NCBI GenBank assembly: GCA_947506075.1
Contig: CANNNN010000199.1
Span: forward strand, 1 to 5,211
Direction of reading: 5' to 3'
From: Methylococcaceae bacterium
GTDB taxonomy: Bacteria; Pseudomonadota; Gammaproteobacteria; Methylococcales; Methylomonadaceae
DNA: 5,211 bases
Positions 1 to 5,075 of the stretch are shown in pieces. The stretch's first letter is position 1. The number at the start of each line of letters is the position of its first letter. The position numbers and the translations under genes are program-made. A model generated the notes under the pieces. It was not told where the DNA came from and ran no database searches. It saw only the letters and a list, made by a program, of their open reading frames with translations.

Positions 1-92
1 AAACAAAAATCATGGCGTTCATTGATTATTTTAACAACACGATGGCTAAGCCGTTTAAGTGGACTTATCAAGGCAAAGTTATGGTTGCCTGA
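1..92 (+). CDS. IS630-family transposase, C-terminal end (partial)
   Basis: Reading from the first full codon at position 3, the frame gives T-K-I-M-A-F-I-D-Y-F-N-N-T-M-A-K-P-F-K-W-T-Y and then Q-G-K-V-M-V-A before the TGA at 90-92. The pattern 'F(I)xYFNxTMAKPFKWTYxGK' near the extreme C-terminus is what I recall as characteristic of IS630-family (Tc1/mariner-related DDE) transposases, which cut and paste DNA into TA dinucleotides. Only about 29 residues are visible, so the catalytic DDE residues lie outside the window and completeness cannot be judged. The same DNA is also open in frame 1, which continues into the next gene, but that frame does not look like a native protein here. Family assignment is from recalled sequence similarity of this short tail. 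Confidence 0.75.
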   Translation, partial: TKIMAFIDYFNNTMAKPFKWTYQGKVMVA

Positions 93-126
93 ATTTGATC
101 ACGAACTTCCGGTTTGTTGTACTAGT
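1..126 (+). mobile_element. 3' end of an IS630-family insertion sequence
   Basis: The transposase stop at 90-92 is followed by about 30 bases before the sequence becomes recognisable as an exported-protein gene (from about 124-130). That gap is a normal length for an IS630 terminal region. IS630 elements duplicate a TA target, and TA dinucleotides occur at 120-121, 123-124 and 126-127, so the junction is probably one of these. The left end of the element is outside the window, so the terminal inverted repeat cannot be confirmed and the exact boundary is uncertain by several bases. Confidence 0.6.
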
Positions 127-741
127 AATGCCACGTTAATTACTGCCAATGGTAGCGATGTTTCATTCACCTATAATGATTCTCTGCTTGGCCTTTATGG
201 CGTGCCGTCAGTATCTGGAAATTCTTTGATTTTTGCTCCGACAAATTTCAGCGCATCAAGCACAGTTTCAAGCCCATACGATTTTATTAATAGCTCAGTG
301 GTAGTTACAATCAATTCTTTAAGTAGTCCTATAAACAAGGTTTCCTTACTCGAATTAGGCAATTACACAAAGATTGGCGGATCGGCAGAGGTAGCTGCAA
401 CGGGAACGCTAATAATGACAGATTTGACTAATACGTTAACATCTGTCAGCAATATCATTCCTACTGCTGCGTCGTTTGTTACAACAGCCTTTCCAAATCC
501 AGTAGGTAATTGGGACGCTAAAGCGAATGGGGATTTGCTTAACTCGTTCTCAGTCCTAGCCAGTATTAACAATATCCTGGGTACACAAAAGTTGCAGGCG
601 AGTGACTATGCGCTTATTAATAAGCTTTCTGTTAGCTTAACAGCAACAGTCTCTGCAGTGCCTCTGCCTCAAGCTGTATGGCTTTTTGGCATAGGCTTGA
701 TGGGCCTGCTTTCCTTGTCAAAACGGAAACATCTGCTCTAA
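122..741 (+). pseudogene. PEP-CTERM-type exported protein gene, 5' end removed by IS insertion
   Basis: Frame 1 is open through the IS end to the TAA at 739-741. From about codon 35 of that frame the translation is typical of a low-complexity secreted protein, rich in Ser, Thr, Asn and Val (N-A-T-L-I-T-A-N-G-S-D-V-S-F-T-Y). It ends in a C-terminal sorting signal: V-P-L-P, a hydrophobic helix (A-V-W-L-F-G-I-G-L-M-G-L-L) and basic K-R-K. In the PEP-CTERM/exosortase system such a tail is recognised by exosortase and the protein goes to the cell surface or exopolysaccharide. The nominal start at a TTG (22) lies inside the transposase gene, in a different frame, and provides no convincing signal peptide. 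The native start, RBS and signal peptide are therefore missing, and the gene is most likely dead in this form. The 5' fragment should sit on the far side of the IS. The function of the globular part is not recognisable to me. Confidence 0.65.
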
Positions 742-790
742 GATCGGATACTTGGTGCGTGATATCGAGCGGCCAGGGGGAGCTGCAATA

Positions 791-886
791 ATGGGCTATG
801 GTATTCGGATTGCCTGCGTTCGCTCAATGTCTGCTGGGCAGTTATGTGATGAAACTGCCCCTATCATCTCCAGATCAAGTACTTAA
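791..886 (+). CDS. Possible 31-residue small ORF, doubtful
   Basis: An ATG at 791 opens 31 codons ending in TAA at 884-886 (M-G-Y-G-I-R-I-A-C-V-R-S-M-S-A and onward). The only reason to list it is a strong purine-rich Shine-Dalgarno-like sequence, AGGGGGAG at 775-782, 8 bases before the ATG. The peptide has no recognisable motif, membrane segment or composition bias, and a hairpin (836-860) lies inside it. It may be chance or a relic of a decayed gene. I do not recognise it. Confidence 0.12.
   Translation: MGYGIRIACVRSMSAGQLCDETAPIISRSST
836..860. repeat. Small inverted repeat (8-bp stem, 9-nt loop)
   Basis: GGGCAGTT (836-843) pairs perfectly with AACTGCCC (853-860) around a 9-nt loop. No T-run follows on the + strand (the next bases are ctatcatc), so it does not look like a classical intrinsic terminator, although it could help end transcripts of the upstream remnant. 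The minus-strand side also lacks a T-run. Confidence 0.35.
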
Positions 887-949
887 TAAAAAACCAGTCT
901 GGGTATTTATACTGAAGGCCTGTAAACTATAATTCACAAAAAAAATCGA

Positions 950-970
950 TTGTCATTAACTTGTCATTAA
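950..970 (+). repeat. Tandem 10-bp direct repeat upstream of gspE
   Basis: TTGTCATTAA occurs at 950-959 and again at 961-970 with one base (c) between, giving an 11-bp period, about one helical turn. Two identical half-sites on the same DNA face are a common layout for a regulator binding as a tandem dimer. The repeat also overlaps the likely -35 region of gspE, where a bound protein could activate or repress. The regulator is unknown. Confidence 0.45.
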
Positions 971-978
971 AATAATAT
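950..978 (+). promoter_or_regulatory. Candidate sigma-70-type promoter for gspE
   Basis: TTGTCA at 950-955 (5 of 6 matches to TTGACA) is followed after a 17-bp spacer by TAATAT at 973-978 (4 of 6 matches to TATAAT). This would start transcription near 985 and leave a leader of roughly 110 nt before the gspE ATG. The region is AT-rich and lies directly ahead of the operon, which supports a promoter here. Boxes of this quality also occur by chance. Confidence 0.4.
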
Positions 979-987
979 CTGAAACTT

Positions 988-996
988 TGCTACTAT
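988..996 (+). promoter_or_regulatory. Alternative extended -10 promoter element for gspE
   Basis: TGCTACTAT fits the extended -10 pattern TGnTAnnnT, with the -10 hexamer TACTAT at 991-996. No -35 box stands out 17 bp upstream, which extended -10 promoters can tolerate. It would start transcripts near 1003. It competes with the 950-978 candidate, and both could be used. Confidence 0.3.
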
Positions 997-1093
997 AAGG
1001 CATGCAGTTTGAGCGAATACCGTTGATGAGTAACAGTGCTTGCTATTAACCTAATAATTTACAATCACTTAATACCAGTCGGTTTTTGAACTA

Positions 1094-2779
1094 ATGGAAT
1101 ATGAAGCGTTGCTAGCCGTTTTGCAAGACAAGCAAAAACTTTCTGTCGCAGAATTGAAAAAAGTTGAGCGTGTCCAAAAAACCTCGGTATCAGAAAGTGT
1201 GCCGCAGTTGCTGGTTAAACTAGGCCTTTGTTCTGAACTGGATGTGGCCGATGCTTTTGCTGAATCGGGTCGGTTTGAGAAAGTTGCGCCGGACCAGTAT
1301 CCGCTGGAAATGCAATTGCCGGAAACCGTGCCATTGCGGTTTTTAAAACAATATCATGTGATCGGCTTGAGCCATAACGACGATATTACCGTTGCGCTGA
1401 TGGATCCGGAAGACCGCTTTGTGATTGAGTCGTTAAAGCTGGCGACCGGAAAAAACATCATTGCCAAGGTCGGCCTGCTGTCAGAAATTGATGCTGCGCT
1501 GAAAGTGCAGTACGGCGAAGGTCGTTCGCAATTGGACAAGATTGTCGAGAATATTGACGTCGATGATATAGACGATGAAGATCTTGAGCATTTAAAAGAC
1601 TTGGCCAGCGAGGCGCCGATCATAAAAATGGTGAACCTGATCATGCAACGGGCCATTGAAACCAGAGCCTCGGACGTACATATTGAACCGTTCGAGCAAT
1701 CCCTGAAGGTCAGGTTACGGGTCGATGGCGTGTTAAAGGAAATTGATGCGCCTTCGGTCAAGTCGACGGCTGCCGTGATTTCGCGGATCAAGATCATGGC
1801 CAAGCTTAATATCGCCGAACGGCGCCTGCCCCAGGATGGTCGCATCAAGATACAGATGCTCGGTAAAGAACTGGATTTGCGGGTCTCGACGATACCGACC
1901 ATGTACGGCGAAAGCGTGGTAATTCGTTTGCTGGACAAGGATAATGTGGTGCTGGATTTTGCAGGATTAGGTTTTTCCGGCAAGCATTTGCAGCAGTTTA
2001 TTGAGGTGTTGTCCCAGCCCCATGGCATTATCCTGATCACCGGTCCTACCGGTAGCGGAAAATCCACGACCATGTATGCCGCGTTAAAACAGCTGAACAC
2101 CTCCGAGCGTAAAATCATTACCGTTGAAGATCCGGTCGAATACCAGATGGAAGGGATCAACCAGATTCAAGCCAAACCGCAGATCGGTCTGACCTTTGCG
2201 TCGGCGTTGCGCTCTATCGTGCGACAGGATCCCGATGTGATCATGATCGGTGAGATGCGTGATCTGGAAACCGCGCGCATCGCGGTGCAATCGGCACTAA
2301 CCGGTCATTTGGTGTTGTCTACGCTGCATACCAATGATGCGGCAGGCGGTGTTACCCGCTTGCTGGATATGGGACTGGAAGAATACTTGTTGACCTCTAC
2401 CGTCAACGGTATTTTGGCGCAACGACTGGTTAGAAAATTGTGTCCAGCCTGTAAACAGGCTTATCAACCTCCAGAGGAGTTGGTCAAGGAATTGCAACTG
2501 CGACGATTTGTTCCTGACGGTGATATTGTTTTTTATAAACCGGTAGGCTGTGTTAATTGTGCGGACATGGGCTATCGCGGTCGCTTGGCTATCATCGAAT
2601 TTTTGCAGATGACCGATACGATCCGTAAACTGATCATGACTCATGCTGAAGCCGGTATTATCCAAAAAATGGCTATCGACGAAGGCATGGAGACCATGTA
2701 TGAAAACGGTCTGGTCAAGGTGCTGCAAGGCGTTACCACACTCGAAGAAGTGCTGCGCGTGACCACTGCGGAAAGCTGA
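1094..2779 (+). CDS. gspE: Type II secretion system assembly ATPase GspE
   Basis: GspE is the cytoplasmic hexameric ATPase that powers pseudopilus assembly through GspF and, in known systems, GspL. The 561-residue length is usual, slightly long. Residues 1-150 form the N-terminal T2SSE_N-type domain, followed by an acidic linker (153-170) and the start of the catalytic core ('APIIKMVN', 174-181; 'RASDVHIEP', 191-199). Walker A is GPTGSGKS (317-324), the Asp box is ITVEDPVEY (342-350), Walker B is VIMIGEMRD (382-390, Glu387), and the His box spans about 398-415 with His405 and His412. A zinc-binding tetracysteine motif (Cys450, 453, 486, 489), typical of GspE and PilB, is intact. The ATG at 1094 is the first possible start, because an in-frame TAA at 1070-1072 closes the frame upstream. 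No clear Shine-Dalgarno precedes it. PilB or MshE is the alternative, but the gspF-G-H-I context decides for GspE. Confidence 0.95.
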   Translation: MEYEALLAVLQDKQKLSVAELKKVERVQKTSVSESVPQLLVKLGLCSELDVADAFAESGRFEKVAPDQYPLEMQLPETVPLRFLKQYHVIGLSHNDDITVALMDPEDRFVIESLKLATGKNIIAKVGLLSEIDAALKVQYGEGRSQLDKIVENIDVDDIDDEDLEHLKDLASEAPIIKMVNLIMQRAIETRASDVHIEPFEQSLKVRLRVDGVLKEIDAPSVKSTAAVISRIKIMAKLNIAERRLPQDGRIKIQMLGKELDLRVSTIPTMYGESVVIRLLDKDNVVLDFAGLGFSGKHLQQFIEVLSQPHGIILITGPTGSGKSTTMYAALKQLNTSERKIITVEDPVEYQMEGINQIQAKPQIGLTFASALRSIVRQDPDVIMIGEMRDLETARIAVQSALTGHLVLSTLHTNDAAGGVTRLLDMGLEEYLLTSTVNGILAQRLVRKLCPACKQAYQPPEELVKELQLRRFVPDGDIVFYKPVGCVNCADMGYRGRLAIIEFLQMTDTIRKLIMTHAEAGIIQKMAIDEGMETMYENGLVKVLQGVTTLEEVLRVTTAES

Positions 2780-2780
2780 G

Positions 2781-4019
2781 ATGCCGTCCTTTTCGTACAA
2801 AGCAGTCAACAGCCAGGGCGATGTCATAGAAGGCGTCCGAGATTCAATCAACGAAGAATATTTGATTGTGGCCTTGCAGTCTGAAGGCTATATGCCGATA
2901 CACGTCATCCCGGCAAAACCCAAGCTGTTTTCCGGTTTCAAATTAAGTCTTAAACGCTCCGGTTTGTCGCAAAAAGATCTGGCCTTGTTTACCGGCGAGC
3001 TGGCTACCTTATTGGAATCCGGCCTGCCCTTAGATAAATCGCTGTTGGTCTTGATGGATTTGACCGAAGACAATGAAGCCTTAACCAAACTTGTTGCCCG
3101 TATCCTGTTAAAAGTCAAAGGAGGGGCTAGCCTGGCGGATTCATTGGAAAGGCGTAAATCACCGGAACGCGTGCGTAACAGTCTGTTTTCCAAGTTTTAT
3201 CTGAATATGGTTCGTGCCGGCGAAGCGGGTGGCAGCTTGGGCGACGTCTTGACCCGGCTATCCGATTATCTGGAACGCTCTCAGGAATTAAAAGATACGG
3301 TCAGCACCGCTTTGATCTATCCTGCCATCCTGCTAGTCATGTCTCTGGCCTCGCTGTTTGTGATGCTGACCTTCGTGGTGCCGCAGTTTTCCGAGATGTT
3401 TGCCAGCGCGGGGAAGGCCTTGCCAGTCTCCACGCAGATTGTGGTGGGGCTGGCAGACTGGCTGCAAAGCTATTGGTGGTTGCTGTTCGGTTCAGCTTTT
3501 GCGGCGTCCAGTTACATGAAATGGCAGTTGGCCGACCCGATAAAAAAACAGGTTTGGGATGGTCGATTTTTAAAATTACCGTTGTTTGGCACTATACTGC
3601 TTAATAAGGAAACCTCTAATATCACCCGCACTCTGGGCACGCTATTGGGTAACGACGTTTCGATTTTGTCCGCATTGGTCATTGTTCGCGAAACACTGGA
3701 CAATCTGGTTCTGGCCGAGGCCATTCGAGATGCCGAAGAGCAGTTGAAGCAGGGCAAGACCATGTCTGAGGCCTTATTGGCAAAGGGTATTCTGCCCAAA
3801 ATGGCCATGCAAATGATAAAAATGGGTGAAGAAACCGGACGCCTCGAAGAAATGTTGCTGAGGGTCGCGACTATTTATGACAAGCAATTGCGCGTGTCCA
3901 TTGCGCGGATGCTGGCCTTGCTGGAACCGGCCTTGATCATTTCATTAGGCTTGATGATTGCAGGGATCATAGTGTCGATTTTGCTGGCAATTTTGAGTGT
4001 TAATGATTTGGCTTTTTAA
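2781..4019 (+). CDS. gspF: Type II secretion system inner-membrane platform protein GspF
   Basis: GspF is the polytopic inner-membrane protein that couples the GspE ATPase to pseudopilin insertion. The 412 residues match the family's length. It opens with 'FSYKAVNSQGDVIEGV' (4-19), typical of the family N-terminus, and has two tandem T2SSF domains at about 68-195 and 272-398. Each carries the same motif: 'MVRAGEAGGSLGDVL' (143-157) and 'MIKMGEETGRLEEML' (345-359), with Glu148 and Glu350 at equivalent places. Hydrophobic segments at about 178-200, 231-247 and 378-405 fit the usual three membrane helices. The ATG lies one base after the gspE stop, with GGAAAG (2770-2775) as RBS inside the end of gspE, so the two genes are probably translationally coupled. 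A large palindrome follows 8 bases after its stop. Confidence 0.95.
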   Translation: MPSFSYKAVNSQGDVIEGVRDSINEEYLIVALQSEGYMPIHVIPAKPKLFSGFKLSLKRSGLSQKDLALFTGELATLLESGLPLDKSLLVLMDLTEDNEALTKLVARILLKVKGGASLADSLERRKSPERVRNSLFSKFYLNMVRAGEAGGSLGDVLTRLSDYLERSQELKDTVSTALIYPAILLVMSLASLFVMLTFVVPQFSEMFASAGKALPVSTQIVVGLADWLQSYWWLLFGSAFAASSYMKWQLADPIKKQVWDGRFLKLPLFGTILLNKETSNITRTLGTLLGNDVSILSALVIVRETLDNLVLAEAIRDAEEQLKQGKTMSEALLAKGILPKMAMQMIKMGEETGRLEEMLLRVATIYDKQLRVSIARMLALLEPALIISLGLMIAGIIVSILLAILSVNDLAF

Positions 4020-4027
4020 AAGTCTTT

Positions 4028-4097
4028 TATTCACGACGAAGGCACGAAGAACACGAAGAAATAAATCTTCGTGTTCTTCGTGCCTTCGTCGTGAATA
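4028..4097. repeat. Perfect 32-bp inverted repeat with 6-nt loop, likely palindromic mobile/REP-like element
   Basis: Bases 4028-4059 are exactly complementary to 4066-4097, around the loop AATAAA (4060-4065). The left arm is built from near-tandem units: CACGACGAAGG (4032-4042), then CACGAAGAA (4043-4051) and CACGAAGAA (4052-4060). TCTTTTA flanks the element directly at 4023-4029 and 4098-4104, which looks like a 7-bp target duplication. The 'CACGAAG...CTTCGTG' theme resembles dispersed intergenic palindromes I recall from several proteobacterial genomes, but copy number cannot be checked here. It lies in the gspF-gspG gap (4020-4129). Transcribed, it would form a very stable hairpin followed by UCUUUUA, so partial termination or mRNA processing is possible. 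Confidence 0.85.
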
Positions 4098-4129
4098 TCT
4101 TTTAATTTAGAATATAGAGGAAATAAAGG

Positions 4130-4558
4130 ATGAAACAGGTAACAAGATTCAAAATGCAAGGCTTCACGTTACTGGAGTTATTGGTCGTGCTGGGTATTAT
4201 TGCGATGTTGGCCGGGATAGTCGGGCCGCAGGTCATGAAACACATGGGCGAATCCAAAATCAAGGCGGCAAGAGTGCAAATTGAAGATCTGTCGGCGGCT
4301 CTGGATATGTACAAGCTTGATTTGGGTACTTATCCTAGTTCCGAGCAGGGCTTGAAGGCTTTAATCGAGTCGCCCGATAGTGCCAAACGCTGGAATGGCC
4401 CTTATTTGCGTAAAGCAAAAATGCCGCTGGATCCCTGGTTACAGGAATATCATTATGCATCACCCGGCGAGCATGGAAAGTTTGATTTGTTTACTTTTGG
4501 CTCTGACGGCAAGGAAGGCGGCACCGGCGAAGACCAGGATATTAATAGTTGGGAATGA
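4130..4558 (+). CDS. gspG: Type II secretion system major pseudopilin GspG
   Basis: GspG is the main subunit of the periplasmic pseudopilus that pushes folded substrates through the secretin. The 142-residue precursor has an 11-residue leader ending in Gly11, cleaved by prepilin peptidase before Phe12 (G^FTLLE, with the conserved Glu at mature +5). A hydrophobic N-terminal helix (14-34) follows, with Pro33 at mature position 22 as is usual. The globular part has family signatures 'YKLDLGTYPSSEQGL' (61-75), 'WNGPYL' (88-93) and 'PLDPW' (99-103). The C-terminal loop G-S-D-G-K-E-G-G-T-G-E-D-Q-D-I-N-S-W (124-141) corresponds to the family's calcium-binding region, with Asp126, Asp135 and Asp137 as likely ligands. 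GAGG (4117-4120), 9 bases before the ATG, is a good RBS. The gap of 110 bp from gspF, holding the palindrome, is unusually wide for this operon. Confidence 0.95.
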   Translation: MKQVTRFKMQGFTLLELLVVLGIIAMLAGIVGPQVMKHMGESKIKAARVQIEDLSAALDMYKLDLGTYPSSEQGLKALIESPDSAKRWNGPYLRKAKMPLDPWLQEYHYASPGEHGKFDLFTFGSDGKEGGTGEDQDINSWE

Positions 4559-4563
4559 TTTAT

Positions 4564-4570
4564 GAGGTGA
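4564..4570 (+). promoter_or_regulatory. Strong ribosome binding site fixing the gspH start
   Basis: GAGGTGA matches the anti-Shine-Dalgarno complement (GGAGGTGA) over seven bases and sits 7 bases before the ATG at 4578. It supports that ATG over the in-frame TTG codons at 4590 and 4608, and so supports the long 24-residue leader of GspH. Confidence 0.7.
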
Positions 4571-4577
4571 AGGGCAC

Positions 4578-5075
4578 ATGGCTAAAAATTTGACAGCTTT
4601 TTCGCCATTGGTCTGTTGCCTATCGCCGTTCAACTCTCGCCAGCACGGCTTCACGCTGCTGGAGTTGACCGTCGTGTTGTTTGTCGTGGTGCTGGGGTTT
4701 TCGGTGATCGGCCTTAACCTGTCATCAGGAAGTGATTCTACGGAAATCAAGGCTGCGGCCAGGGATATCGTGTCGGCATTGCGTTATGCCAGAGGCCAGG
4801 CTTTGATGACGCATCATGAAACTACGCTAGCCCTTGATCTGGGTGAAAACAGTTATACGGTCAGCGGGCGGGACAAAGTCTATAAATTACCCGGAACCAT
4901 TGATGTCACTGTGGTGACGGCGCAAGATGAGTTGACCGGTGACGGCACGGCGAGCATCCGTTTTTTTGCCGATGGTTCCTCTACCGGAGGCAGGGTCACG
5001 CTGGAACGAAATCATGCGGCGTGGCTTATCGATATTAACTGGCTAACCGGCCAGATTGAACTGGAAAATGAATAA
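4578..5075 (+). CDS. gspH: Type II secretion system minor pseudopilin GspH
   Basis: GspH is a minor pseudopilin thought to link the pseudopilus shaft to its tip complex (GspI-J-K). The precursor is 165 residues. The prepilin-peptidase site is G24^FTLLE (Glu29 at mature +5), followed by a hydrophobic helix (about 30-48). The GspH/FimT-type globular domain follows, with 'AARDIVSALRYARGQALM' (60-77), 'FFADGSSTGGRVTL' (129-142) and 'IDINWLTGQI' (151-160). The last two are typical of the family. The leader is long at 24 residues, against roughly 6-11 in the two neighbouring pseudopilins, and contains Cys13-Cys14. A strong RBS at 4564-4570 supports this start. The gene begins 19 bases after the gspG stop and its end overlaps gspI by 8 bases. 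Confidence 0.9.
   Translation: MAKNLTAFSPLVCCLSPFNSRQHGFTLLELTVVLFVVVLGFSVIGLNLSSGSDSTEIKAAARDIVSALRYARGQALMTHHETTLALDLGENSYTVSGRDKVYKLPGTIDVTVVTAQDELTGDGTASIRFFADGSSTGGRVTLERNHAAWLIDINWLTGQIELENE

Larger units (their letters stand above)
742..1093. other. Intergenic region between the PEP-CTERM remnant and gspE
   Basis: This 352-bp stretch holds no convincing gene. The first part (742-890) is of mixed composition, with a doubtful 31-codon ORF (791-886) and an 8-bp-stem hairpin (836-860). The second part (about 880-1093) is AT-rich. It contains a perfect TATAAT (928-933) without a good -35 box, the tandem TTGTCATTAA repeat (950-970), and two further possible -10 boxes (973-978 and 991-996). 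I see no intrinsic terminator with a clear T-run after the PEP-CTERM remnant, and no tRNA or CRISPR. Confidence 0.6.

Noticed and set aside
22..741. A single intact 239-residue gene starting with TTG at 22
   Set aside because: The first ~100 bases encode the transposase tail in another frame, and the translated N-terminus in this frame is not a plausible signal peptide. The real gene body starts around 122-130.
887..910. Hairpin around AAAACCAGTCTGGG
   Set aside because: Only a 3-bp core pairs before mismatches, too weak to call a structure.
928..933. Perfect TATAAT as the main gspE promoter
   Set aside because: No reasonable -35 hexamer lies 16-18 bp upstream and there is no extended -10 TG. 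In AT-rich DNA this hexamer is expected by chance. It is kept only as a remark.
970..996. Sigma-54 promoter (GG-N10-GC) ahead of gspE
   Set aside because: TTGC at 987-990 could be a -12 box, but no GG lies at the required upstream distance.
1354..2160. Long open frame on the minus strand within gspE (268 codons)
   Set aside because: It lies antisense to the conserved GspE catalytic region, and its translation is Ser/Ile-rich without motifs. It is a shadow of codon usage on the other strand.
1094..2779. Type IV pilus ATPase PilB or MshE instead of GspE
   Set aside because: The motifs are shared across the family, but the immediate gspF-gspG-gspH-gspI order and the GspG signatures identify a type II secretion locus.
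2297..2851. Minus-strand open frame across the gspE/gspF junction (184 codons)
   Set aside because: It is antisense to conserved coding sequence of two well-supported genes and has no recognisable domain.
4028..4104. Ordinary intrinsic terminator ending the gspEF transcript
   Set aside because: The stem is far longer than typical terminators, the T-run after it is short (TCTTTTA), and the operon clearly continues. Partial termination is still possible and is noted as a finding.
4380..4565. Overlapping + strand ORF within gspG (61 codons)
   Set aside because: It is out of frame with conserved GspG and has no coding support of its own.
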